From the NCBI GenBank assembly GCA_963757605.1, contig CAVWSF010000003.1, positions 248,001 to 312,000 of the forward strand: a stretch of DNA of 64,000 nucleotides, written 5' to 3'. Under the pieces are notes generated by a model. It had not been told where the DNA came from and searched no databases. It saw only the letters and a program-made list of their open reading frames with translations. The position numbers and the translations under genes are program-made. This DNA is from JAICJC01 sp963757605. GTDB taxonomy: Bacteria > Actinomycetota > Thermoleophilia > Gaiellales > JAICJC01. Positions 1-7,471 of this stretch are shown one piece after another; the stretch's first letter is position 1, and the number at the start of each line of letters is the position of its first letter.

Positions 1-28
1 GCTGCTGGTGGACTCTCCGGAGCCCCGC

Positions 29-57
29 TTGACAAAATAGCTCAAGAGGATCAGTAT
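29..57 (+). promoter_or_regulatory. Candidate sigma-70-type promoter
   Basis: A perfect TTGACA at 29-34 is followed after 17 bases by CAGTAT at 52-57, a weak -10 match. Transcription would begin within a few bases of the ATG at 67, so the first gene of the operon could be leaderless. No Shine-Dalgarno sits at a usable distance before that ATG; an AGAGGA at 45-50 is too far upstream. The -35 is convincing, the -10 is weak. Confidence 0.35.
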
Positions 58-66
58 GGGCGGTCG

Positions 67-1398
67 ATGGCTGAGGCCACGGCACCGAGCCGGGTCGATG
101 ACAACATCGCGGCCCACGAGGACGACCTCGTTCGTCTCGTCTGTGATCTCGTCCGGTTCGACACGACGTCCGTGGACCTCTCTCCAGGCTCGAGTCACAC
201 GCAGAACCAGGAGGCCGACCTCCAGGAGTACGTCGGCGACCGGCTGCGAGCGCTGGGGTGCGAGGTCGACCAGTGGGAGCCCGACGCGGCGGAGTTCGCG
301 AGCCATCCGATGATGCCGCCATGGCATCACTACCGCGGCCGGCCGATCACGGTTGGCCGAGTGCAGGGTGCCGGCGGCGGCCGTTCGCTCGTCGTGAACG
401 GCCACATCGACGTGGTGAGCGCGGGCGACGTCTCGGCCTGGACGTCGCCGCCGTTCGCGGCGGAGGTTCGCGACGGGCGGATCTACGGCCGCGGCGCGGT
501 CGACATGAAAGGCGGCGTCGGCGCGGCGATCTTCGCCCTCGAGATGCTCCGGGCGTCCGGCGTACGGCTTCAGGGCGACGTGATCGTCGAGACGGTCCCC
601 GACGAGGAGACGTGCGCCATGGGGACGATCGCCGCGATCGCCCGCGGCTACCGAGCGGACGCCGGGCTCGTGCCGGAGCCGACCGGCTTGAATCTGTGGA
701 TTGCGACCCGCGGCCTGCTGCACGGCACGCTGCGCGTGCCGGGTCGGTCAGCTCACGCCGAGATGAACCAGCCGTCGTGGCAGGCGGGCGGCGGCGTGAA
801 CGCGATCAGCCTGACGGCCCGCCTGATGGGCGCGCTCGAGCGGCTCTCGGGCGACTGGGCGGGCCGCGCCGCCAAGCGGCATCCGCTCCTCGGTGTCCCG
901 GGGATCCATCCGACGATCGTGGCGGGCGGCACGTTCATCTCGAACATCCCCGAGAGCTGCGACCTCGCGCTCAACAGCACCTATCTCCCGGCGGATGCTG
1001 ACGGCGACGGCTTCGGGTCGATCCCGCGCGGCGAGATCGAGGCGGCGGTCACAGCTGAGGCCGCCGCCGACGAATGGATGGTCGGTCACCCGCCGACCTG
1101 GTCGTGGTACACGGATTATCCACCGTCGGAGATCGACCCGGCGTCGCCGATCATCGGCGCCGTCCGGGCGGCGGCCGCCGAGCTGGGAATCGACGCCGTG
1201 GCCGAGGGCATCGACACCACGTACGACGGCGCGCTTCTGACGCTCTTCGCCGGCACGCCGAGCCCTGCGTTCGGCCCGGGCGATCTGCGCCGGGCGCACG
1301 CAGTTGACGAGTGGGTCGGCATCGACGAGCTCGTGCTCGGCGCACGAGCCTACGCCCGCGTCATCTGCGAGTGGTGCGGCGTGGCGGGGGCGGCGTGA
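67..1398 (+). CDS. M20-family amidohydrolase/deacylase (ArgE/DapE type)
   Basis: Metal-dependent cytoplasmic hydrolase that removes an acyl group from an N-acyl amino compound; the exact substrate is not visible. Seen at 443 residues, normal for the family: the metal-binding GHIDVV near residue 115, the bridging aspartate region RGAVDMKGG near 145, the catalytic-glutamate motif PDEETCAMG near 180, and the EPTGL motif near 200. A lid/dimerisation domain with the conserved histidine of the SAHAE motif follows at about 225-330. It starts the operon and its TGA overlaps the GTG of the aminotransferase gene, which fits a pathway that first frees an amino group and then transaminates it. Succinyl-diaminopimelate desuccinylase is an alternative reading, but the catabolic context argues against it. 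Confidence 0.85.
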   Translation: MAEATAPSRVDDNIAAHEDDLVRLVCDLVRFDTTSVDLSPGSSHTQNQEADLQEYVGDRLRALGCEVDQWEPDAAEFASHPMMPPWHHYRGRPITVGRVQGAGGGRSLVVNGHIDVVSAGDVSAWTSPPFAAEVRDGRIYGRGAVDMKGGVGAAIFALEMLRASGVRLQGDVIVETVPDEETCAMGTIAAIARGYRADAGLVPEPTGLNLWIATRGLLHGTLRVPGRSAHAEMNQPSWQAGGGVNAISLTARLMGALERLSGDWAGRAAKRHPLLGVPGIHPTIVAGGTFISNIPESCDLALNSTYLPADADGDGFGSIPRGEIEAAVTAEAAADEWMVGHPPTWSWYTDYPPSEIDPASPIIGAVRAAAAELGIDAVAEGIDTTYDGALLTLFAGTPSPAFGPGDLRRAHAVDEWVGIDELVLGARAYARVICEWCGVAGAA

Positions 1399-2759
1399 AC
1401 GACGAGCGGATCGACCCGGCGCTGGTCCACGCCGATGACTCGGCAGTGTTCCACCGCGAGCTCGACCGCGGCTATCCGCTGATCGTCCGCGGCCAGGGCA
1501 TGTGGCTGATCGATGCGGCCGGGAACCGGTACCTGGACGCCGTCGGCGGCGGGGCGATGGTCTCGTCGATCGGCGCCGGTGTCGCCGACATCGTGGCGGC
1601 CGCCGAGGCCCAGCTCCGCGAGATCGGCTTCATCTACAACCAGCAGTTCACGAGCCCGGCCCAGGAGGCGCTCGCCCGCCGCCTGGTCGCGTTGGCACCC
1701 GGGTTCGCCCGCGTCCACTTCGCCAGCGGCGGCGCCGAGGCCAACGAGACGCTCCTCCGGCTCGCCCGCGCCTATCACGTCGAGCGCGGCGAGCCCGAGC
1801 GCTGGAACGTGATCTCGTTCGCCCAGGCCTACCACGGGCCGACCATGGCGACGCTGGCGCTGACGGGGCGGCCCGGGCTCCAGCACCCCAACCAGCCCTA
1901 CCTGCCGGGGTTCATCCACGTGCCGCCCCCGACTCGCCGCTACGACCCGAGCGGCGACCGCACGATCGAGGCGATCGAGCAGGCGATCGAGGAGCACGGC
2001 GCGGGCACCATCGCCGCCTTCTTCTGCGAGGCGGTGTCGGCGGCGGCGATCCCGGCGTTCAGGGCCCCGGACGGCTTCTGGACGCGGATCGGCGAGCTGC
2101 GAAGCCGTCACGGATTCCTGGTGTGCCTCGACGAGGTCGTGACCGGGATGGGCCGCACCGGGACATGGTTCCATACACAGCAGCTCCCGATCGACATCGA
2201 CATCGTGAGCACCGCGAAGGGGCTCGGCGCAGGGTATGCCCCGGTCGCGGCCGTCCTCTGCCGGGCTCATGTCTACGACGCCGTCGCCGCGGGCTCGCGT
2301 GCGTTCGAGCTCGGCCACACGTGGGACGGCGCCCCTCTGTCGTGCGCGGTCGGCCTGGCCGTGATCGAGTACCTCCAGCGGAATGGCCTCGTCGAGCGCG
2401 TCGCCGAGCTAGGCCCTGCCGTCCGCACCGCGCTTGCGGATGCTCTTGCCGACGTGCCGATGGTCGCCGAGGTGCGCGGCCAGGGGTTCCTGTTCGGCGT
2501 CGAGTACGCCGACCCCGGCGACGGAAGCTCGTTCCTCGACCCGGCGCTCGGCGTCGCGCCGGCCATCGACCAGGAGGCGCTGCGCCGGGGTCTCATCGTC
2601 TACTCGACCCAGCCCACCCGCGACGGGTACGCCGGCGACCAGACGCTGCTCGCCCCGGCGTTCACCGCAACCGACGCCGAGCTCGAGACGATGGTGGAGC
2701 GGATGCAGGCGGCCGTCCGCGCGGTCGCCACCCGAACGACTGAGAGGAGCCTGACATGA
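1395..2759 (+). CDS. Class III PLP-dependent aminotransferase
   Basis: Fold-type I aminotransferase of the omega-amino acid/acetylornithine group. The PLP lysine lies in STAKGLGAGY, and the cofactor-binding aspartate is in CLDEVVTGMGRTG. The usual N-terminal GGGAMVSSIG segment and the ASGGAEANE phosphate-binding motif are present. The frame stays open upstream, but the GTG at 1395 overlaps the previous stop (GTGA) and gives the expected N-terminus, so I use it (454 residues). Its stop overlaps the permease ATG. It probably takes the amino group released by the upstream deacylase, or acts on the transported amine. Substrate class cannot be read from sequence alone. Confidence 0.88.
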   Translation: MNDERIDPALVHADDSAVFHRELDRGYPLIVRGQGMWLIDAAGNRYLDAVGGGAMVSSIGAGVADIVAAAEAQLREIGFIYNQQFTSPAQEALARRLVALAPGFARVHFASGGAEANETLLRLARAYHVERGEPERWNVISFAQAYHGPTMATLALTGRPGLQHPNQPYLPGFIHVPPPTRRYDPSGDRTIEAIEQAIEEHGAGTIAAFFCEAVSAAAIPAFRAPDGFWTRIGELRSRHGFLVCLDEVVTGMGRTGTWFHTQQLPIDIDIVSTAKGLGAGYAPVAAVLCRAHVYDAVAAGSRAFELGHTWDGAPLSCAVGLAVIEYLQRNGLVERVAELGPAVRTALADALADVPMVAEVRGQGFLFGVEYADPGDGSSFLDPALGVAPAIDQEALRRGLIVYSTQPTRDGYAGDQTLLAPAFTATDAELETMVERMQAAVRAVATRTTERSLT

Positions 2760-4381
2760 GCGAACCAGCGCAGCCCGCGGCCGGCGGCATCTTCGTCCGC
2801 CAGTCATCAGGCCTCGTGCGGGAGTTCCGTCCCCGCGATGTCTTCATCTTCAACACGCTCGGGTATGCGCTCGGGCTCGTCCTGGCCGTTGTCCCGACCT
2901 TCGTTGCCGGCCTCTGGCCCGAGCAGAACGTCCTTCTCATCGTCACGATCGGGACGGTCCTCACGATCTTCAACGCGGCCATGTACGGCTACCTGGCCGG
3001 CATCTTCCCGCGCGCCGGCGGCGACTACGTCTATCTGTCGCGGATCGTCTCGCCCTGGTTCGGGTTCACGGCGAACTGGGGCTTCACGTGGTCGCAGTTC
3101 CTCGGACTCGGCCTGTACGCCTCGTTCACCGTCAACTTCGGCGTCTCGATCGCGTTTGCGACGCTGGGCAACGTGCTCGACTCGAGCACGCTGATCTCGT
3201 GGAGCGAGACCACGACCGAGGAGTGGCCCACCTTCCTGATCGCGACGGCGATCCTGGCCCTCGTCGCGATCGTCCTCATGCTCCCGCCGCGGTGGATCAG
3301 GAACCTCTTCGCCGTGTCGTTCGTGCTGGCCATGATCGGATCGTTCGTGACGCTGATCGTGCTGTTCACGACCTCGCACGGCGAGTTCGTGTCGAGCTTC
3401 AACCAGTTCATGGCCAAGAACGCCGACGGCCAGACCTACCAGGGCATCATCAACTCGGCCCATCACGCCGGGCTCTCGGTCGGGAACGCCACCTTCTACG
3501 GTGCACTGCTCGCGCTGCCGCTGGGGTACTGGATCTACATCGGGTTCACCTACTCCGCCTACATCGGCGGCGAGGTGCGCGAACCGTCGCGGACGCAGCC
3601 GCGCATGCTGCTCGCGACGCTGGGGTTCGCGTTCCTCTTCTACATGGTGTGCTTCTGGCGCTACTACGACGTGGTCGGCAAGGACTTCACGAACAGCGTC
3701 GTCTATCTCGACGGCAACACCGACAAGGGCTCGGGGATCCCGGTCTCGCCGGTGATGAACTTCTTCGCCGGCATCATGACCGACTCGACGTTCCTGAACA
3801 TCCTCATGGGCGTGAGCTTCATCCTCTGGAACGCCGTGCTGCTGTTCGTCATCGCCATGATCTGCACGCGCAACCTGTTCGCGTGGTCGTTCGACCGCAT
3901 CATCCCGGCCGCCGTCACCAAGGTTGAGCCGCGCACCCACGCACCGTGGGTCGCAACGCTGATCGTGGTCGCCGTCGCCGAGGTGCTGCTTGCGATCTAC
4001 GTCTTCACGACGTTCTTCAACCAGGTCTCAAACTACATCGTGATTTTCTCGGTGGCCTTCTGGATGGCAAGTTGGGCAGCGATCCTGATGCCCTACCGGA
4101 GGCCCGAGATCTTCGCCGACGCGCCCGTCGAGGTGCGGCGGACCATCTTCGGCGTCCCGATCCTCACGCTGCTCGGCGTTGGGAATCTGGGCCTGTTCAG
4201 CCTCATTCTGTGGGGGTCGTTCAAGACGCCCGGGTTCAGCGGCCCGACGGGTGGGAAGGCGGTGCTGTTCGTGGTCGCCATCTACCTCTCCGGCGCGGTG
4301 ATCTACTTCGCGTCGAAGGCGGTGCGGCGCCAGGAGGGCGTCGACCTCGACCTGGCGTTCAAGGAGATCCCTCCGGAGTAG
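2756..4381 (+). CDS. APC-superfamily amino acid/amine permease
   Basis: Integral membrane transporter of 541 residues with about 12-13 hydrophobic segments. The first helix carries the glycine-rich unwound segment typical of APC proteins (NTLGYALGLVLAVV). The N-terminal half is the conserved transport core; the C-terminus ends in a short charged cytoplasmic tail. It overlaps the aminotransferase stop by ATGA and is followed by a 3-base gap to the phosphoesterase gene, so the five genes are almost certainly co-transcribed. Role inferred: import of the amino compound that the neighbouring enzymes process. A second, unrelated APC permease gene lies at 59-60.7 kb next to an amine oxidase. Confidence 0.85.
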   Translation: MSEPAQPAAGGIFVRQSSGLVREFRPRDVFIFNTLGYALGLVLAVVPTFVAGLWPEQNVLLIVTIGTVLTIFNAAMYGYLAGIFPRAGGDYVYLSRIVSPWFGFTANWGFTWSQFLGLGLYASFTVNFGVSIAFATLGNVLDSSTLISWSETTTEEWPTFLIATAILALVAIVLMLPPRWIRNLFAVSFVLAMIGSFVTLIVLFTTSHGEFVSSFNQFMAKNADGQTYQGIINSAHHAGLSVGNATFYGALLALPLGYWIYIGFTYSAYIGGEVREPSRTQPRMLLATLGFAFLFYMVCFWRYYDVVGKDFTNSVVYLDGNTDKGSGIPVSPVMNFFAGIMTDSTFLNILMGVSFILWNAVLLFVIAMICTRNLFAWSFDRIIPAAVTKVEPRTHAPWVATLIVVAVAEVLLAIYVFTTFFNQVSNYIVIFSVAFWMASWAAILMPYRRPEIFADAPVEVRRTIFGVPILTLLGVGNLGLFSLILWGSFKTPGFSGPTGGKAVLFVVAIYLSGAVIYFASKAVRRQEGVDLDLAFKEIPPE

Positions 4382-4384
4382 CCG

Positions 4385-5326
4385 GTGCGCCTGTTCTACG
4401 CCACCGACGTCCACGGCTCCGACCGCTGCTTCACGAAGTTCGTGAACGCGGGCCGCTTCTACTCGGCCGACGCGGTGCTCCTGGGCGGCGACATCACCGG
4501 GAAGGCGATCGTGCCGATGCGGCGGCAGAATGGTGGGTTCACGGCCCGGTTCATCGGCCGCGACGTCAGCGTCGCGGCCGGTGACGAGGCCGATGCGCTC
4601 GAGAAAAAGATCGCGAACCTCGGCTACTACCCGCACCGGTGCGATCCCGACGAGGCGGCGGCCCTGGCGGACGATGCCGACGCTCGGGGCGAGCTCTTCA
4701 GCCGCCTGATCGTGGAGCGCGTGGTGCGCTGGGCGGCGCTCGCCGAGGAGCGGCTCGCCCCCGCCGGCATCCCCTGCTTGGTCAACGCCGGGAACGACGA
4801 CCCGCCCGAGATCGACGAGGCCCTCATCTCGAATGCGTACGTGGAGTTCCTCGAGGGGCGGGTCGTCGAGCTCCCCGACGACACCGAGGTGGCGAGCTGC
4901 GGCTACGCCAACCGCACGCCGTGGGATTGCCCGCGTGACACTGACGAGGACGACCTGCGGCGGCGCCTGGAACTCGTCGCGTCGCAGGTCCGATCGCCTG
5001 AGACGGCGATCTTCAACTTCCACTGCCCGCCCCGCGGGACGGGCATCGACCAGGGCCCCCGGCTCTCCGAGGACATGAGGATGCAGACCGGAGCGGGCGG
5101 CATCGAAATGCAGCCGGTCGGGAGCACCGCCTGCCGGGAGACGATCGAGCGCTACCAGCCGCTCCTCGGGCTCCACGGGCATCTGCACGAGTCGCGGGGC
5201 ACGTTCCAGCTGGGCCGGACGTTGTGCATAAATCCCGGCAGCGAGTACAGCGAGGGCGTGCTACGCGGTGCGCTCATCGAGCTCGAGGGCGGCCGCGTCA
5301 AGAACTACCAATTGACGACAGGATAA
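4385..5326 (+). CDS. Calcineurin-like metallophosphoesterase
   Basis: Dinuclear-metal phosphoesterase, 313 residues, starting with GTG three bases after the permease stop. Family motifs in order: D-x-H in YATDVHGSD near residue 8, GGD in LLGGDITG near 36, a variant of GN(H/D) as NAGNDDPPE near 137, HCPPRGT near 217 and the final GHLH in LHGHLHESR near 266. An inserted helical segment between the second and third motifs (about residues 60-120) is longer than in small family members. A phosphatase in an amino-compound operon is unusual; it may act on a phosphorylated intermediate or a nucleotide signal. No signal peptide is seen, so it is probably cytoplasmic. Confidence 0.8.
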   Translation: MRLFYATDVHGSDRCFTKFVNAGRFYSADAVLLGGDITGKAIVPMRRQNGGFTARFIGRDVSVAAGDEADALEKKIANLGYYPHRCDPDEAAALADDADARGELFSRLIVERVVRWAALAEERLAPAGIPCLVNAGNDDPPEIDEALISNAYVEFLEGRVVELPDDTEVASCGYANRTPWDCPRDTDEDDLRRRLELVASQVRSPETAIFNFHCPPRGTGIDQGPRLSEDMRMQTGAGGIEMQPVGSTACRETIERYQPLLGLHGHLHESRGTFQLGRTLCINPGSEYSEGVLRGALIELEGGRVKNYQLTTG

Positions 5327-5337
5327 GGAGATCGGAC

Positions 5338-6168
5338 ATGCAGGCGCTGCTTGCGCAGATGTCGTGCCGGATCGGCGACGTGAACGGCAATGTCAACCGG
5401 GGTGTCGAGGCTATCCGGGCCCATCCCAAGGTGGGCATCGCGGTGTTCCCTGAGCTCTACCTGAGCGGCTACACCTACCGGGATCTCGCGGCTGTGTCCG
5501 TGCGCCCCGAGGGGCCCGAGCTGCGAGCGGTCGCTGACGCGGCCGCCGAGGTCGAGACCGCAGTCGTGATCGGCTTCGCCGAGGAGGCGGGCGATCGCTT
5601 CTACAACTCCGTTGCCTGCATCGACGAGTCCGGCGCGCTCGCCGGCGTCTACCGGAAGACGTACCTCTTCCAGTCCGAGCGGGCCGCCGGCTTCACCGAC
5701 GGAGAGGATCTCTTGATCGTCGAGCTGGCGGGATGGCGGGTGGCGCCGCTGATCTGCTTCGACATCGAGTTCCCCGAGCCGGCGCGCCAGGCGATGCTCG
5801 CTGGGGCCGAGCTCCTCGTCACGGCCTCGGCCAACATGGACCCCTTCTACCTCGACCACGAGATCGGCTCGCGAGCCCGCGCCCATGAGAACCGCCGCCC
5901 ACACCTCTACGCGAACATGGTCGGCGACGGGGACGATCTCACCTTCGTCGGCGCCAGCCGCTCGATCGCGCCGACCGGCGAGGTGCTCGTCGAAGCGAGC
6001 CGCGACCGGGAGGAGCTACTCGTCGTCCCTGTCGCGGAACTCGGAGGTGTCGACTGGCGCACCGACTACCCCCGGTGGCTGCGCCCGCCACTCCGCATCG
6101 CGGCACCCGCGCCACGCCGACGCCAGGTCGAGGCTGGAGTCGCGCGCGACAGTCCAGATCCTGGTTGA
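5338..6168 (+). CDS. Carbon-nitrogen hydrolase (nitrilase superfamily amidase)
   Basis: Cytoplasmic amidase or carbamoylase with the Glu-Lys-Cys triad: glutamate in FPELYLSGYTY near residue 40, lysine in YRKTYLFQ near 107 and the nucleophile cysteine in LICFDIEFPE near 141. Length is 276 residues, normal. The ATG at 5338 is chosen because AAGGAG ends 7 bases upstream; the open frame upstream lacks such a site. It closes the operon, 11 bases after the phosphoesterase stop. Relatives include omega-amidase, N-carbamoylputrescine amidase and aliphatic amidases. With an aminotransferase nearby, an omega-amidase or carbamoylase role is plausible but is inference. Confidence 0.85.
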   Translation: MQALLAQMSCRIGDVNGNVNRGVEAIRAHPKVGIAVFPELYLSGYTYRDLAAVSVRPEGPELRAVADAAAEVETAVVIGFAEEAGDRFYNSVACIDESGALAGVYRKTYLFQSERAAGFTDGEDLLIVELAGWRVAPLICFDIEFPEPARQAMLAGAELLVTASANMDPFYLDHEIGSRARAHENRRPHLYANMVGDGDDLTFVGASRSIAPTGEVLVEASRDREELLVVPVAELGGVDWRTDYPRWLRPPLRIAAPAPRRRQVEAGVARDSPDPG

Positions 6169-6341
6169 CGTAGGGGGTCCGTGGTGTGAACCGCGCTCAT
6201 TGATGTCCTCCACGGATCGGGCCGATCACGACCCGACAGGGACTCGGTGCGATGACCCTTACCAGCAAAGCCGATGCTCCCGCTATATCCCGGCCAAGCT
6301 GACTGACTGCAGCTTGAGAATCGACTCCGGGAACGCCGAAA

Positions 6342-6359
6342 CCCCCGCTACTGCGAGGG
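6342..6359 (-). terminator. Hairpin beside the tRNA-Leu 3' copy
   Basis: Read on the minus strand, CCCTCGC pairs with GCGGGGG (one G-U pair) around the loop AGTA and is followed by TTTC. It lies just beyond the 3' end of the tRNA-Leu fragment at 6371-6425, the same relation as the hairpin at 14378-14405 to the intact tRNA. It may be the original terminator of the tRNA gene, left behind by an insertion. I see no protein gene between 6169 and 6856; the stretch holds this hairpin and two tRNA 3'-end fragments. Confidence 0.4.
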
Positions 6360-6370
6360 ATTCGAGAGGT

Positions 6371-6425
6371 GCGCTGGAGAGGACTTGAACCTCCACGGCC
6401 CATTCAGGCCACAAGGCCCTCAACC
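6371..6425 (-). repeat. 55-base copy of the tRNA-Leu 3' part (possible att site)
   Basis: Matches 14411-14465, the 3' part of the tRNA-Leu(GAG) gene, at 53 of 55 positions, in the same orientation. Identity runs from the acceptor 3' strand through the T arm, variable arm and 3' half of the anticodon arm, then stops abruptly: the 5' half of the anticodon stem no longer pairs and no D arm follows. A truncated tRNA 3' end in direct repeat with the intact gene is the classic mark of integration at a tRNA gene. The two mismatches lie in the variable arm. Confidence 0.7.
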
Positions 6426-6691
6426 AAGCGGGCCGATGTCATTTGGGTCTGTGAGCCCCAGGACTTCATGAATTTCATCTGTTTCTGGGCCCTCCGGACT
6501 TGGTGCACGGGTTCATCCGCTACCAAGGCTGCTACCACACGACCTAGGGCCAACTGCACCACAGCGTCAACGTCTACTCCCCAACCGCCGCTCAAGTCAA
6601 CCCGGCCAGCCTCCAAGCGGCTTCCTTGCGAGTCGCGGTTCGCACTACCACGCGGGAAAGCGCTGAGACCGTCGGCCGCCCTAGCCGAAGG

Positions 6692-6724
6692 TCGCGGGTT
6701 CGAGACCCGCCGTCCGCTTTCTCA
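6692..6724 (+). repeat. tRNA-like T-arm/acceptor fragment, left copy
   Basis: GCGGGTTCGAGACCCGC forms a perfect T arm and is followed by CGTCCGC, which looks like the 3' acceptor strand. No matching GCGGACG or D/anticodon arms lie upstream, so this is a fragment, not a tRNA gene. A close copy, in the same orientation, lies at 14113-14146, nested inside the tRNA-Leu repeat pair. Confidence 0.5.
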
Positions 6725-6856
6725 TCCTCGATTTGCAGGCATTTCGCGAGGGCGCGCGAGACCCGCTCGCGCACGGGCCACGCTCCCGTGAGCTGTCGGC
6801 GAGGCGTAGAATCACATGGTCGGCGGACGAGCCGATCAGGATCCCAGGAGGACGAG

Positions 6857-7081
6857 ATGGCCGCGATCGTCGGAGACCGCGTCGCAGTGCAGACCAAGCG
6901 CGTGGTCGCCTCAGAGCGAATGGGGACGGTCGAGGCCGTGTTGGCCGAGTCGCCGCCGCGCTACCAGGTACGTTGGGACACCGGCGGGTGGAGCATCATC
7001 ACCGCCGGCGCGCTGCGCGTCGTACCCCCGGCACGCAAGCGGCCACCACGCCGCCCGACCACCAACCCGAAAGAGGTCTGA
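6857..7081 (+). CDS. DUF1918 domain small protein
   Basis: 74 residues. The start is fixed by AGGAGG at 6846-6851, five bases before the ATG. The first ~57 residues match the DUF1918 pattern common in actinobacteria: a GDRV motif near residue 6, ERMGTVEAVL near 20, YQVRWDTGGW near 36 and a closing VVPP. The rest is a short basic, proline-rich tail. The fold is probably a small SH3/KOW-like barrel (family knowledge). Function is unknown. It stands alone in the accessory segment. Confidence 0.8.
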   Translation: MAAIVGDRVAVQTKRVVASERMGTVEAVLAESPPRYQVRWDTGGWSIITAGALRVVPPARKRPPRRPTTNPKEV

Positions 7082-7183
7082 CCCAGGCCAGAGCGAGCCG
7101 CGTTGCCACCGTACGGCCGGGCCTTACAGACCGACGCCGCGTCGTCGCATTTGATCTGGTGACGCCCGCCGTCCTGGAGGACG

Positions 7184-7412
7184 CTACACGGGGCGCAGCA
7201 TGAGGCCGATCGGGACGGGCAGGATGGTGGTCGAGCTGTTCGTCCCTGAGATCTCCAGCGGCGTCTGGAGGTAGCGAAGCTGGAGCGGCGGTCGGGTGCT
7301 CGCCGATGACCGCCGCAGCCTCGGCGAGCTTAGTTGAGGCCTGGCACTCGCCCTCGGCGGAGAAGATCACCTTCGCCCACCGTCGCCGTGGCGCCTCTGC
7401 GGCCATGGAGCG
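7184..7412 (-). pseudogene. Slipin/SPFH-family protein, C-terminal remnant
   Basis: Minus-strand reading shows the end of a stomatin/slipin protein in two frames. SMAAEAPRRRWAKVIFSAEG and KLAEAAAVIGEHPTAA lie in one frame (from about 7412 to 7293). QLRYLQTPLEI, STTILPVPIGLMLRPV and a TAG at 7184-7186 lie in another. Intact family members read without a break through A-A-L-Q-L-R-Y-L-Q, so one indel near 7290 has shifted the frame. The SPFH core and membrane segment are missing upstream. This is a decayed fragment with no start signal. Confidence 0.65.
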
Positions 7413-7471
7413 GCCTGGACGCGACTCGGTCGTAGTGTGGGAACGCGAGGCATTCGAGGATCGCACCTAGG

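Noticed and set aside
2807..3940. Long minus-strand frame opposite the first APC permease, and similar long frames opposite coxA, cysS, gltX and other genes
   Set aside because: Composition is typical of shadow frames (RDR/HED-rich), with no ribosome site and no family resemblance.
6692..6724. Complete tRNA gene
   Set aside because: Only the T arm and 3' acceptor strand exist; no matching 5' acceptor, D arm or anticodon arm can be drawn. The same holds for 14113-14146.
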